Positions 1 through 7,715 are shown, counted from the stretch's first letter. The stretch is DNA of 33,244 nt from Candidatus Latescibacterota bacterium (GCA_019038625.1 JAHOYU010000052.1:1-33244), one strand, 5' to 3'. Program-made: numbers and translations. The notes: generated by a model not told the origin, from the letters alone.

Positions 1-361
1 CGTTCTGGTCGGTCCATATCGACCAGGGAGGCCCCACCGCTCTGTTGACATTGGCAAGGACTATAGGGAGCCTTGCACCGACCGCCCAGTGCAGCATCTC
101 GTGCATGAGAAGCAGCCCCTGGGACGAAGTCGCGGTGAAGGTCCTCGATCCCGCCGCTGATGCGCCGACACAGGCCGCCATAGCGCTGTGTTCAGATTCC
201 ACCTTGATGAATTTAGCATCGATATCACCGTTTCCACACATCTCCGAGAGGAGCTCCACAATATGGGTCTGTGGAGTGATCGGGTATGCGGAGATCACCT
301 TGACCTCGGAAGCCATCACCCCGTGACTGACGGAGTGGTTTCCCATAATGACCTTCTTCAT
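1..361 (-). CDS. porA: 2-oxoacid:acceptor (pyruvate:ferredoxin-type) oxidoreductase alpha subunit, partial
   Basis: The reading frame starts at the ATG at 361-359 and stays open to the window edge, so only about 120 N-terminal residues are visible. They include the PorA-type thiamine-diphosphate-binding pattern 'SAYPITPQT' followed by a conserved 'ESEHSAMAACVGAS..G' block and 'TSSQGLLLMHE', typical of the pyrimidine-binding domain of the alpha subunit of pyruvate and related 2-oxoacid:ferredoxin oxidoreductases. The enzyme decarboxylates a 2-oxoacid to an acyl-CoA and passes electrons to ferredoxin or a flavoprotein in the cytoplasm. The start overlaps the stop of the upstream flavoprotein-delta gene as ATGA, which implies translational coupling. 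The true substrate (pyruvate, 2-oxoglutarate, phenylglyoxylate or another) cannot be decided from this fragment. The beta subunit is expected just beyond the left edge. Confidence 0.9.
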   Translation of the reverse strand, partial: MKKVIMGNHSVSHGVMASEVKVISAYPITPQTHIVELLSEMCGNGDIDAKFIKVESEHSAMAACVGASAAGSRTFTATSSQGLLLMHEMLHWAVGARLPIVLANVNRAVGPPWSIWTDQN

Positions 362-2037
362 TTTCCCTCCTCCCGCGTTGACAGGGCACTGCGCGGACAT
401 TCCTCAACGCAGACCAGGCAGCCCTTACAGTAATCCAGATCGATCTCGTATTCGTTCTCCCTGCGATGTATAGCCACATCGGGGCAGAATACCCAGCAAT
501 TATCACAATAATTACACACACCGCAGGAGAAACATCTTTCCGCTTCCTTTTCCAGAAGCTCGTCCGTATATCCGGTCTTGATCTCACGGAAAGTGCCCCT
601 GATCTCCTCCGATGGGATCCTCGGCACCCTGTTCTGCTTCACCCTGGTGAAATAATCCGTATTCATATCGTCGATACCGACGATCCTCTCTTCGATCTCC
701 TCAGGCTCCGACTCCCCACGGAATACCCTGATCATCTTCTCGGCGGCCTTGCGCCCTGCAGCTATCGCCTCCACTACGCTCGCTGCGCCTGTCACGACGT
801 CTCCGCCCGCGTAGAATTTGTCTCTGCTGCACTGGCCCATCTTCTGATCGGCCTTGATCAGGTTCCATTCACAGTCGAGCATCCCATCTATACCTTCGAG
901 GTCGGCCTGCTCGCCTATCGCGGAGAACATGCGATCGACTTCCATCTCGAAAGTCTCACCCTCTACTGCTACGGGGCGTCGCCTCCCGGACTCATCAGGT
1001 TTTCCAAGTTTCATTTTCTGAAATACAACGCTCGTCAGACTGTCGCCGTTTCTCTTGATTTCGAGGGGCGCGGCAAGGAAGTGGAAATTCACTCCCTCCC
1101 TCTCGGCCTCTTCGATCTCTTCCTGGATGGCCGGCATCTCGTTGATCGTCCTTCTGTATACGACCGTGACCTCGCTGCCGGAACGAATGGCACATCTCGC
1201 GACATCCATCGCCGTATTACCGCCACCTATTACGACTACCCGTTTCCCGGGATCGACCTTCTCGCCACCATTGACTTTTTTCAGAAATGAAAGTCCCGCT
1301 TCTACACCGTTGCCTTCTTCCCCTTCCATTCCCATCGAACGGCTTTTCGTCAATCCTGTTCCGAGGAAGACAGCGTTGAAATCCTTTTCCAGTTCTTCGA
1401 GGTTGATTTCCTTTCCAACCTCGATACCGGTCTTGACCTCGATAGGGCCTGCTTCCAGGATCGAACTTATCACCCTGTCCAGGACTTCGTTAGTCAGGCG
1501 ATACTCGGGAATCCCCCATCTGAGAACGCCACCAAGGGCCTTTTCCATCTCGAAAAGAGTGACGGGGAAACCGGCGCGGGCAAGATAAAAGGCACAGGAG
1601 AGTCCTGCGGGGCCACTACCCACGACCGCCACCTTCTGAGCTTCGGTCCCTTTCACCCTGGTCATCCATCCGGGATTATCCAGCCCCATATCACCAAGCG
1701 ACCGTTCGATCGCGTTGATATTGACCGGTTCATCATAATCCATCCTGGTGCATTTGCTCATGCAGGGATGGAAACAGACTCTTCCGGTGATCGCGGGCAT
1801 CGGATTTGACTCTATGATAGTACTCCACGCTTCTTCGTACCGTTTCTCGGTAACCAGATAGATGTACCTCTGGATATTCTCCGAGGTAGGACAGCCGGCG
1901 ATACAGGGCGATGTCTTGAAATCGTAATATGGCCTTACGTTTCGCCATGATCCGGTGAGATTCCACATCATTGTACTCAGTGTCATCGGCCGGATCGGCA
2001 TATCCTTGTAACTTTTGAATTCAAGCTTCTTGACCAT
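358..2037 (-). CDS. GltD-like NAD(P)H/FAD oxidoreductase fused to a delta-type 2x[4Fe-4S] ferredoxin domain
   Basis: 559 aa. The N-terminal part has the GltD/DPD-type cysteine cluster (C45, C49, C88, C92, C96). A FAD-binding GxGxxG follows (VVGSGPAGL, 138-146), then a second nucleotide fold for NAD(P)H (VVVIGGGNTAMD, about 267-278) and the FAD-closing 'YAGGDVVTGAASVVEAIAAG' block (about 409-428). The last 60 residues hold two CxxCxxCxxxCP ferredoxin motifs (C508-C518 and C537-C547), preceded by the GltD-tail 'RCFSCG'. The family moves electrons between NAD(P)H and iron-sulfur centres. Its place between the gamma and alpha genes suggests it replaces the small delta ferredoxin and links the oxidoreductase to NAD(P). 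A separate GltD-like subunit is known in phenylglyoxylate:NAD oxidoreductase (PadH), so NAD linkage is a reasonable inference. It starts 16 nt after porG and overlaps porA by 4 nt. Confidence 0.9.
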   Translation of the reverse strand: MVKKLEFKSYKDMPIRPMTLSTMMWNLTGSWRNVRPYYDFKTSPCIAGCPTSENIQRYIYLVTEKRYEEAWSTIIESNPMPAITGRVCFHPCMSKCTRMDYDEPVNINAIERSLGDMGLDNPGWMTRVKGTEAQKVAVVGSGPAGLSCAFYLARAGFPVTLFEMEKALGGVLRWGIPEYRLTNEVLDRVISSILEAGPIEVKTGIEVGKEINLEELEKDFNAVFLGTGLTKSRSMGMEGEEGNGVEAGLSFLKKVNGGEKVDPGKRVVVIGGGNTAMDVARCAIRSGSEVTVVYRRTINEMPAIQEEIEEAEREGVNFHFLAAPLEIKRNGDSLTSVVFQKMKLGKPDESGRRRPVAVEGETFEMEVDRMFSAIGEQADLEGIDGMLDCEWNLIKADQKMGQCSRDKFYAGGDVVTGAASVVEAIAAGRKAAEKMIRVFRGESEPEEIEERIVGIDDMNTDYFTRVKQNRVPRIPSEEIRGTFREIKTGYTDELLEKEAERCFSCGVCNYCDNCWVFCPDVAIHRRENEYEIDLDYCKGCLVCVEECPRSALSTREEGK

Positions 2038-2053
2038 TTAGCCTCCAGCCTCT

Positions 2054-2608
2054 TCAGGACATTGTCTTTACTTCGTTACAGGCGTCGACAGCCGCCTGCA
2101 TATTCTCTTGCTTCTTTATTGGTACGAAACCCTCGATAGCCTGCTTGACGGCTTCGATACCGACCAGCCCTGTAGCGCCCGCAAAAGCGCCGATGATCCC
2201 GGTATTGACGATCGGAGCGGACCTCGACCCCAGATGGTGCTTCAGCGCAATGGCGTTCGCATCGATGGTCGCTATTTTGAATTTTTCCGTAAGTTCTTTG
2301 TCCTCTACGGGACTGCTTGTATTTATGATGATCCAGCCACCCTCTTTGAGACCATCAGTAATATTGACCGTCTTTATCAGGACCGGATCGAGGACTATAA
2401 GATGATCAGGTTCGTATATCTGGCATCTCTCCCTGACCTCCGTGTCAGAGACGCGGGTAAAGGCCATCACAGGCGCCCCCCTGCGTTCAACACCGAATGC
2501 CGGAAAGGCCTGAACGAATTTACCTTCATGAAAGAACGCGTCGGCCAGGATCTCGGATGCTATCACCGAACCCTGCCCTCCCCGGCCATGAGTCCTGATC
2601 TCGATCAT
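2054..2608 (-). CDS. porG: 2-oxoacid:acceptor oxidoreductase gamma subunit
   Basis: 184 aa, usual length for a stand-alone gamma subunit. The opening 'EIRTHGRGGQGSVIASEILADA' region and 'AFPAFGVERRGAPVMAFTRV' are hallmark motifs of the PorG/IorB-like catalytic domain that binds CoA in pyruvate:ferredoxin oxidoreductases. The C-terminal 'NTGIIGAFAGATGLV' stretch also matches the family. The ATG at 2608 has an AAAGG ribosome-binding site about 8 nt upstream. This is the first gene of the operon, followed by the flavoprotein-delta fusion and the alpha subunit. The gene order gamma-delta-alpha(-beta) is that of the four-subunit enzymes of Thermotoga and archaea rather than of the single-chain proteobacterial enzyme. 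Substrate specificity is not readable here. Confidence 0.93.
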   Translation of the reverse strand: MIEIRTHGRGGQGSVIASEILADAFFHEGKFVQAFPAFGVERRGAPVMAFTRVSDTEVRERCQIYEPDHLIVLDPVLIKTVNITDGLKEGGWIIINTSSPVEDKELTEKFKIATIDANAIALKHHLGSRSAPIVNTGIIGAFAGATGLVGIEAVKQAIEGFVPIKKQENMQAAVDACNEVKTMS

Positions 2609-2952
2609 ACTCTGTACCTTTCTAGAAGTTTACTGGTATATCCGAATGGAAAACCTTCATTCATATGACGATAACAGGGTTCTTGCTGCTTAGAAAACCC
2701 CCGCGAAGCCTACCCCAATGACCCTCCGGGGTCAAGTGGATTTTTGTTATCTCTTATAATTTACTCTTTAACAGTATTCTGCGCAAGCGACTAAGCGACA
2801 GATTTTCACCATAAATCAGGCAGAAACCACAAAAATATCATTCTCACATGGATTCTGACTTAGATATTGTATTGTCAGGTTATCATTTACGCATTCGTAC
2901 TCAACAGGGGGAGATCACAGGACGAATCGTGTCAAAAACCGGTAATAAAAAA
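2609..2952. other. intergenic region between por operon and tRNA-Arg
   Basis: About 340 bp without a convincing gene on either strand. It holds the likely minus-strand promoter of the por operon (2707-2735), a roughly 90-nt leader to porG, a T-run directly after the tRNA-Arg 3' end on the minus strand (rc of 2947-2952) that could serve to terminate the tRNA transcript, and a short tandem repeat AAGCGACT/AAGCGACA near 2789-2805. A weaker alternative minus-strand promoter (TTGCGC, 17 bp, TAAATT) lies further upstream. Confidence 0.5.
2707..2735 (-). promoter_or_regulatory. predicted sigma70-type promoter of the por operon
   Basis: On the minus strand, TTGACC (rc of 2730-2735), a 17-bp spacer and TAGGCT (rc of 2707-2712). 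The -35 and spacing match the other promoters seen in this window; the -10 is weaker. Transcription would start near 2700 and give a leader of about 90 nt before porG. Confidence 0.45.
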
Positions 2953-3026
2953 TACGCCCAGGAGGACTCGAACCCCCAACCTTCTAGTCCGTAGCCAGAC
3001 GCTCTATCCAATTGAGCTATGGGCGC
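2953..3026 (-). tRNA. tRNA-Arg (anticodon ACG)
   Basis: A full cloverleaf reads on the minus strand: 7-bp acceptor stem GCGCCCA/TGGGCGT (one G-U), D-arm GCTC/GAGC, anticodon stem TCTGG/CTAGA with loop CTACGGA (anticodon ACG, reads CGU/CGC after A34 deamination), and a T-arm with the TTCGAGT loop. The discriminator A is followed at once by a T-run, so the 3' CCA is not encoded, unlike the two serine tRNAs further along. A strong promoter lies 45 nt upstream. Confidence 0.96.
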
Positions 3027-3070
3027 ATAATGCCGTGGAACCTTGCTTTATCAAGTCCAGACAACACCAC

Positions 3071-3099
3071 TATATATACCATAACTCAAGCTTGGTCAA
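3071..3099 (-). promoter_or_regulatory. predicted promoter of tRNA-Arg
   Basis: Minus strand: TTGACC (rc of 3094-3099), 17-bp spacer, TATATA (rc of 3071-3076). Transcription would begin near 3064, about 38 nt before the mature tRNA 5' end at 3026. It sits in the gap after nikO, so the tRNA has its own transcription unit. Confidence 0.7.
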
Positions 3100-3129
3100 T
3101 CAAAAACTGGCAGGGCAGGGCGTTCAGGT

Positions 3130-3792
3130 CTACTGAGCGGAAATGCTCCCGTCAGAGACGACGAGGCTTGATTCTGTGGCGGATTCCAGAAAACTCCTGT
3201 CGTGAGACACGACGATCATAGCCTGGGTCAATCCGGCCAGTATTTCGACTATCCTCTCTGACGACCGGGGGTCGAGTCCTGAGAGTGGTTCATCCAGAAG
3301 AAGGACCTCCGGCTTCATAGCCAGAACGGTCGCAAGTGATACGAGCCGCTTTTCACCACCTGAGAGATGATGAGTTATCCTGTCGCCGAAACCATCGAGT
3401 CCGAGCAGACGCAGTGTCGACGTCGAGATCTCGAGAGCCTCCTCCCTGGTGTATCCCTGATTCAATGGACCAAAAGCTGTATCCTCAAGCACCGTAGGGC
3501 AGAAAAGCTGGTCATCCGGATCCTGAAAAAGCAGACCCGCATGTCCCCTGACTTCCCTGAAATCCTTCTCTTCCTCACGGAGTTTTCCGAATACCTCCAC
3601 AACACCGGAACCGGGCTTGAGCAGCCCCATGATAATATGCAGGACGGTAGTCTTGCCAGAACCGACATGGCCGCGCAGTCCTATCCTCTGACCTTCGAAC
3701 AGATCGAGTGAAGCACCGGAGAGTACGGATCGTCCACCTTCATGCGAAAAATGGATATCTCTCAGGCTCACCAGCCTTTTGTTACCAGTCAT
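3130..3792 (-). CDS. nikO: Nickel/cobalt ECF transporter ATP-binding protein (CbiO/NikO family)
   Basis: 220 aa from the ATG at 3792. Walker A GHVGSGKT (41-48), Q-loop Q90, signature LSGGEKR (143-149), Walker B VLLLDEP (163-169) and switch SHD (196-198) are all intact. It is the cytoplasmic ATPase of an energy-coupling-factor importer and should drive uptake through NikQ and NikM. A longer frame opens at a TTG at 3837, but the ATG at 3792 follows a GGAGG and fits the usual family start (four or five residues before the first beta strand), so I prefer it. It lies last in the operon, 70 nt after nikQ. Metal specificity is inferred from the NikR gene and operator of the same operon. Confidence 0.92.
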   Translation of the reverse strand: MTGNKRLVSLRDIHFSHEGGRSVLSGASLDLFEGQRIGLRGHVGSGKTTVLHIIMGLLKPGSGVVEVFGKLREEEKDFREVRGHAGLLFQDPDDQLFCPTVLEDTAFGPLNQGYTREEALEISTSTLRLLGLDGFGDRITHHLSGGEKRLVSLATVLAMKPEVLLLDEPLSGLDPRSSERIVEILAGLTQAMIVVSHDRSFLESATESSLVVSDGSISAQ

Positions 3793-3862
3793 CGGATCGT
3801 CACCCTCCTGCCTGATGACAAATTCGTCATCATCCAACCACTCGGCGACTTCATGATTAACA

Positions 3863-4630
3863 CTACCATAATCTTCCCCGGTTCGTGTATACAGCGACAG
3901 ACAATATCACAAGGGCTAATGACGTGATAAGCAGGAATATCGCGTCCCTCTTTTCAAATCGGAAATGACTCACTACATGAAATTCTCCATCATATCCCCT
4001 GCACTTCATCGCCTCCATCACACGTTCCGATCTCTCAAGGCTCCGAACGATAAGCATTCCGGTCAGATACGCATAACTCCTGTAAGTGTGTATCCTCATC
4101 GAGGGAACAAACCCTCTCGTCTTCATAGCCCGTATCAGAGCCATATATTCGTGATGAAGTACATCAATATACCTTAGGGTAAACAAGAACAGGTGAGTTA
4201 GTTTTTCAGGGACCTTGAGATGATGGAACGCGTGCCCCAGTACAAAAGGATCGACCGTACCCATGAGCGCGGCAAAGACAAGAACGATCGCGTTCGCTTT
4301 CAGGGTGACGATCACGCTCCATATGAGGCCCTCATAGCTGTACGAAAGAGCTCCCACCGCGAACAGGGGTTCTCCCGGAAAGGTCAGTGGTACGAGGACA
4401 AACAACAATAACATGAAAATGTTCAATCTCAGGAGTCTCTTCAGCAGGGCATCTGAAGATATCCTCGCCAGAATCACCAGAAAAGCCCCCGAGATCAACC
4501 CGGCGATAAGGACGCCAGAATGCGATGTAAGAGCAACGAGTACCGAAAACGCTAACGTCGCGACCACCTTGGGGCGAGGATCCAGCCTGTGAATAAATGT
4601 ATCGCCGGTGTAGTAAGTCGCGCAGCTCAT
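3863..4630 (-). CDS. nikQ: Nickel/cobalt ECF transporter transmembrane protein (CbiQ/NikQ, EcfT family)
   Basis: 255 aa with about five or six hydrophobic segments. The N-terminal 'HRLDPRPKVVATLAFSV' matches the conserved opening of EcfT/CbiQ proteins, and the coupling helices that dock to the ATPases show as 'ALIRAMKTRGF' (about 162-172) and 'RVMEAMKCRGYDG' (about 198-210), both carrying the family A-x-x-x-R-G pattern. It is the inner-membrane scaffold joining the substrate-binding NikM to the NikO ATPase. The ATG at 4630 follows an AGAGGTG ribosome-binding site. It lies between nikM and nikO in the same orientation. Confidence 0.93.
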   Translation of the reverse strand: MSCATYYTGDTFIHRLDPRPKVVATLAFSVLVALTSHSGVLIAGLISGAFLVILARISSDALLKRLLRLNIFMLLLFVLVPLTFPGEPLFAVGALSYSYEGLIWSVIVTLKANAIVLVFAALMGTVDPFVLGHAFHHLKVPEKLTHLFLFTLRYIDVLHHEYMALIRAMKTRGFVPSMRIHTYRSYAYLTGMLIVRSLERSERVMEAMKCRGYDGEFHVVSHFRFEKRDAIFLLITSLALVILSVAVYTNRGRLW

Positions 4631-4658
4631 CTATTTTCACCTCTCATCGCCTTCCACC

Positions 4659-5294
4659 TCATATCTTTCCACCTTTTGACCTTGCAGCCGGCAGATCGAA
4701 TACCGACGGATAGACCTTCGACAGAAAGGCTACGACAAAACCTGTGAATATTCCTTCTGCAATTGCTACGACGATGTTAGGAATAAGCGCGATACCGACT
4801 ATCGTACCCATCTGCTTGCCACAGAAAATCAATGCGGTCGCCCACAGTACAAACGAAGCAAGGTAGGCCGTGACTCCGGCCATCATCCCCCAGAAGAAAA
4901 CCGACTTTCCCGTACCTGCCTTCCTGATCCGGCCATTATAAAGATAATAGACCAGGACTGCCGGCACTCCCATCACTACCGTGTTTATTCCCAGAGTCGT
5001 TATCCCCCCGAACTGGAAAAGCAGGGCCTGAAGAAAGAGTGATACAAGAAATGCAGGCATCGCGGCCCAACCAAGGAAAAGGCCTGCCAGTCCTCCCAGA
5101 AGAGGATGTACCGATGATGGACCTATCGGAAGCCGGATCACAAGAGTCGAAACGAACAGAACTGATGCCGTCAACGCGGCTCTCGGGATCTGTTCATCCC
5201 TCAAGACACGCAGTCCGGCTGCGATGCATGGAACGGCGATCGCGGCTCCGGCCAGAGCTACCCCGATCGGTGCTACTCCCTCTGATATATGCAT
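4659..5294 (-). CDS. nikM: Nickel ECF transporter substrate-binding membrane protein (CbiM/NikM family)
   Basis: 211 aa, about six membrane segments. It begins Met-His-Ile-Ser-Glu-Gly, the invariant family start. In the solved NikM structure the metal is held in a square plane by the free N-terminal amine, the His2 backbone and side chain, and an internal histidine. The matching internal residue here is H63 in 'GPSSVHPLLGG'. Because the N-terminus is part of the metal site, the ATG at 5294 must be the start; it has a GGGAG site 6 nt upstream. No fused or adjacent CbiN is seen; the next gene upstream instead encodes NikL, the accessory part typical of nickel-type systems. Confidence 0.94.
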   Translation of the reverse strand: MHISEGVAPIGVALAGAAIAVPCIAAGLRVLRDEQIPRAALTASVLFVSTLVIRLPIGPSSVHPLLGGLAGLFLGWAAMPAFLVSLFLQALLFQFGGITTLGINTVVMGVPAVLVYYLYNGRIRKAGTGKSVFFWGMMAGVTAYLASFVLWATALIFCGKQMGTIVGIALIPNIVVAIAEGIFTGFVVAFLSKVYPSVFDLPAARSKGGKI

Positions 5295-5311
5295 ACAGGT
5301 CTCCCGGCCCT

Positions 5312-5755
5312 TCAGTGCTTTCGCCTGAATATAGAGTACAGCCCGAATATCCCGAATATAATACTTACTCCTGTCACGACCTGAAGAGTACGGTCCCGCC
5401 TTACGAAAGACTGGTCACCAGTGACCCCTCCCCGGCCGATCTCCATCTCCAACACCGCCAGATGGCCCATCCCGTCATCAACCTCTATTTTCCATTTACC
5501 TTCAGCTCGGGCTACAAGAGAAAACCTTCCATCCTCCGAGGTCGTACCGGTCACAAATACCGAATCCGGACTGCCCGGCCTGAAAACGGACACATCACAA
5601 TAGGCCATTGGGCTTCCATCATCATATGAAGCTTCTATCATGAGACCGTTCTCTACCAACCGGCATTCCGCCCCATGAGCCGTCACGGTCCGTGGATTCA
5701 CCATTACTGCCAGAAACATCAAAGACAGGGCTACCATCCGCCAGCCGTTCATCAT
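5312..5755 (-). CDS. nikL: NikL-type periplasmic/membrane accessory protein of nickel ECF transporter
   Basis: 147 aa. A signal peptide (about 1-26) ends in VTA, so the mature protein would start His-Gly-Ala-Glu-Cys. A small beta-rich carboxypeptidase-regulatory-like domain follows, and a single C-terminal membrane helix (about 127-143) ends in RRKH. This layout matches NikL (also annotated CbiL), an accessory component found with NikMQO in place of CbiN. The start ATG overlaps the nikK stop (ATGA), with a GGGAGG ribosome-binding site. The domain probably lies in the periplasm, tethered beside NikM. The name rests on architecture and position, not on a search. Confidence 0.8.
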   Translation of the reverse strand: MMNGWRMVALSLMFLAVMVNPRTVTAHGAECRLVENGLMIEASYDDGSPMAYCDVSVFRPGSPDSVFVTGTTSEDGRFSLVARAEGKWKIEVDDGMGHLAVLEMEIGRGGVTGDQSFVRRDRTLQVVTGVSIIFGIFGLYSIFRRKH

Positions 5756-6420
5756 TTACCTCCCGGCCTTCCGACCTGGAACACCAGTGAACAACCTCGT
5801 CTTCCAACCGAAGCTGTCACAAGATATTTCCCCGACTTTCCTGTCATTATCCGTACTGGTTCCTCCGTATCTGCTCTGTAATGAGCTGTCCGTCCTTCTG
5901 CGGGAATGACGGTGATCTCGCATTCGACAGGGCTTCCATCCAGCATGACCTGGACCGGAAGGTCTCTACCAGGCACCGTGTCGGAAACCGGAGCGAAGGG
6001 AACGATCTCCAGACCGACTCCCGCCTGGTACCGACCAGGATCATCCTCGCCACTTCCCGCCACCATAAATGTCTTCAACTCGTACAGGGGGTCTTCCATC
6101 CCGGGACGCTTCATCACCAGCCGGAAAATATGCAGCCCCGGCGAGTCAAGGACCACGGTAGCAGTATGTCGTTTATCCCCTTTTCTGGTCGACAGCTCTC
6201 TCGCACCGTCAGGACCTGTCACCTGGATCTTTCCGAGCACCTTCTCCTTGACCGCAAAACTCGATTCAGGGTAATAATGTCCGCCGCAGATATCCAGATT
6301 TATCTCTACAGCAACCTGAGGATAAAGATCCTCCGCCTCAAACCAGTGTTCGTGGCTCGTAACTGAAACAGGCACTGCGATTGACGCCAGCAATACGGCG
6401 ACACATATGAATACTTTCAT
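5752..6420 (-). CDS. nikK: DUF4198-family periplasmic protein, NikK-like
   Basis: 222 aa from the ATG at 6420, which follows AGGA at good spacing; a GTG 12 nt further up (6432) is possible but less likely. The signal peptide ends VTS (about residue 22), giving a mature start of His-Glu-His-Trp, the typical 'HEHWF' opening of DUF4198 proteins. A free N-terminal H-x-H is a potential ATCUN-like nickel or copper site. The rest is beta-rich, with a central domain ('KIQVTGPDG', 'GLHIFRLVMKRPGM') and a C-terminal 'GKYLVTASVGRRG' strand pattern. NikK proteins accompany NikL in nickel ECF systems; the precise job is unknown but it is likely a periplasmic nickel-handling protein. Confidence 0.8.
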   Translation of the reverse strand: MKVFICVAVLLASIAVPVSVTSHEHWFEAEDLYPQVAVEINLDICGGHYYPESSFAVKEKVLGKIQVTGPDGARELSTRKGDKRHTATVVLDSPGLHIFRLVMKRPGMEDPLYELKTFMVAGSGEDDPGRYQAGVGLEIVPFAPVSDTVPGRDLPVQVMLDGSPVECEITVIPAEGRTAHYRADTEEPVRIMTGKSGKYLVTASVGRRGCSLVFQVGRPGGK

Positions 6421-6441
6421 TTTATTCCTCACCTGATGATC

Positions 6442-7221
6442 CTAGAACCTGCACATCAATGTGACGTTGCCCCGGATGATATCCGCTCCTCCACCCTTAC
6501 CGATCTCGATACCGGTCTTGAGCGTCATACTCTGCGATCCCACCGGCATGTAGACACCAGGCAGGACGGACCAGTTGTCCGAAGCCTCATCGAATGATCC
6601 CAGCAACTCGATACCGGCCGCTACTCCATGAGAATCACTGGAAAGCGGAGTCTTTCCTCCGATAGCCCAGAAGGTAGCACCCTCGTCTCCTTCACGCTCA
6701 TGACAGATATTAATAGTGACATTCGCGTGGTTCTCGAAATCCTTCGTCGCGATAAGCATTCCCGAATAGGCAAAGTCTTCGCTGCCGAGAAGGTCTTTCG
6801 CCCTCTGAAAAGGCACCTCGAATCCGGCAGCCACCGCGATGTTCACAGGCCAGTCCTCAGTCACCCTGTACTGCAGGCATCCAGCGACAGCCTCCATGAA
6901 GGGAGAAGGTCCCAGAGGTTCAAAGCCTGAGTCTTCTGCGAGATGCCCGACACCGAACTTCGCAAAATGGGTATGTACATCGAACATCAGCCTGTTCGTT
7001 ATCCCCCAGGACATCCCCGGAGTCATTTCCCAATGATCCAGCTCAGGGATCTCGGAATCGTCGACCATGTAATCATAATGCAGATGAAATACGAACTCCC
7101 CTTTTCTCGCCGTCGAATAACTCTCCATCTCTATATATTCCATCGCGTGATGAGCAGAAAGTCCTCCAGGTATATTAAGCAACCCCACTAACACTACGAT
7201 CGATATGATAAACTTTTTCAT
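6442..7221 (-). CDS. Outer-membrane beta-barrel-type protein in the nickel operon (candidate nickel porin/transport component)
   Basis: 259 aa. A signal peptide (about 1-23) ends LSA, after which the mature chain opens His-His-Ala-Met-Glu-Tyr and continues with 'HLHYDYMV' and 'FDVHTHFAKFG', so the N-terminal third is rich in His, Met and acidic residues. Alternating amphipathic strands and a final residue Phe (LMCRF) suggest export to the outer membrane and recognition by the Bam machinery. It resembles the small 'transporter/MetA-pathway' barrel proteins in style, but I do not recognise a named family. It is the second gene of the nickel operon, after nikR and before nikK, with an AGGGGG ribosome-binding site. 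I infer passage or capture of nickel at the outer membrane. No TonB box is visible. Confidence 0.7.
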   Translation of the reverse strand: MKKFIISIVVLVGLLNIPGGLSAHHAMEYIEMESYSTARKGEFVFHLHYDYMVDDSEIPELDHWEMTPGMSWGITNRLMFDVHTHFAKFGVGHLAEDSGFEPLGPSPFMEAVAGCLQYRVTEDWPVNIAVAAGFEVPFQRAKDLLGSEDFAYSGMLIATKDFENHANVTINICHEREGDEGATFWAIGGKTPLSSDSHGVAAGIELLGSFDEASDNWSVLPGVYMPVGSQSMTLKTGIEIGKGGGADIIRGNVTLMCRF

Positions 7222-7301
7222 CAGTCCCCCTTTTAAATCGAATTACTTCTTCAGCTCCCCAATTCAATCCAATCACTTTTGCGAACAGCGACTTTCGCCC
7301 C

Positions 7302-7715
7302 TTATATTCCCTGCCCCGTTGTGGCCGCGGCCAGTGAACAGTATTTTACTCCCTTTGTCGCCTTGAGCCTGTTTGCCAGTTCCCCCACTTTCTCAGGCTT
7401 TCCCCTGACAACGACGATCTCCAGACAATTGTCATGATCGAGATGCACATGCTGCGAGGAGATTATCAGATGATGGTAATCATGCTGAGTGTGAGTGAGC
7501 TTGTTCGAAAGGTTTCTTCTGTGATGGTCATATACCATCACTATCGCGGCGGCTACTTCCTTCCCGCTCTTCCAGTCATCCTTTACCAGATCATCCCTGA
7601 TCAGATCCGCTACAGCCTTGGATCTGGTGGGGTACCCGGTCTTCTCGATCCGCCTGTCGAATTTCGAAAGAAGTTTTTCGTCTATCGACACACTGAACCT
7701 GATCAATCCCGACAT
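7302..7715 (-). CDS. nikR: Nickel-responsive transcriptional regulator NikR
   Basis: 137 aa, normal length. The ribbon-helix-helix DNA-binding part covers about 1-50 ('LIRFSVSIDEKLLSKFD', 'GYPTRSKAVADLIRD') and the ACT-like metal-binding domain the rest. The four high-affinity nickel ligands of E. coli NikR (H76, H87, H89, C95) correspond to H78, H89, H91 and C97 here, all conserved in 'TQHDYHH' and 'HVHLDHDNC'. It is the first gene of the nickel operon, with an AAGGAGG ribosome-binding site. A palindromic operator overlaps its own promoter at 7768-7794, so it should repress itself and the uptake genes when nickel is sufficient. Confidence 0.97.
   Translation of the reverse strand: MSGLIRFSVSIDEKLLSKFDRRIEKTGYPTRSKAVADLIRDDLVKDDWKSGKEVAAAIVMVYDHHRRNLSNKLTHTQHDYHHLIISSQHVHLDHDNCLEIVVVRGKPEKVGELANRLKATKGVKYCSLAAATTGQGI

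Noticed and set aside
466-1290. 274-aa plus-strand open frame opposite the GltD-delta fusion gene
   Set aside because: It is the antisense shadow of a gene with complete cofactor motifs; it has no recognisable domain and no promoter or ribosome-binding support.
2719-2745. Hairpin TGACCC-TCCG-GGGTCA followed by T-run, resembling a plus-strand terminator
   Set aside because: No plus-strand gene lies upstream. The right arm coincides with the -35 of the minus-strand por promoter, which explains it better.
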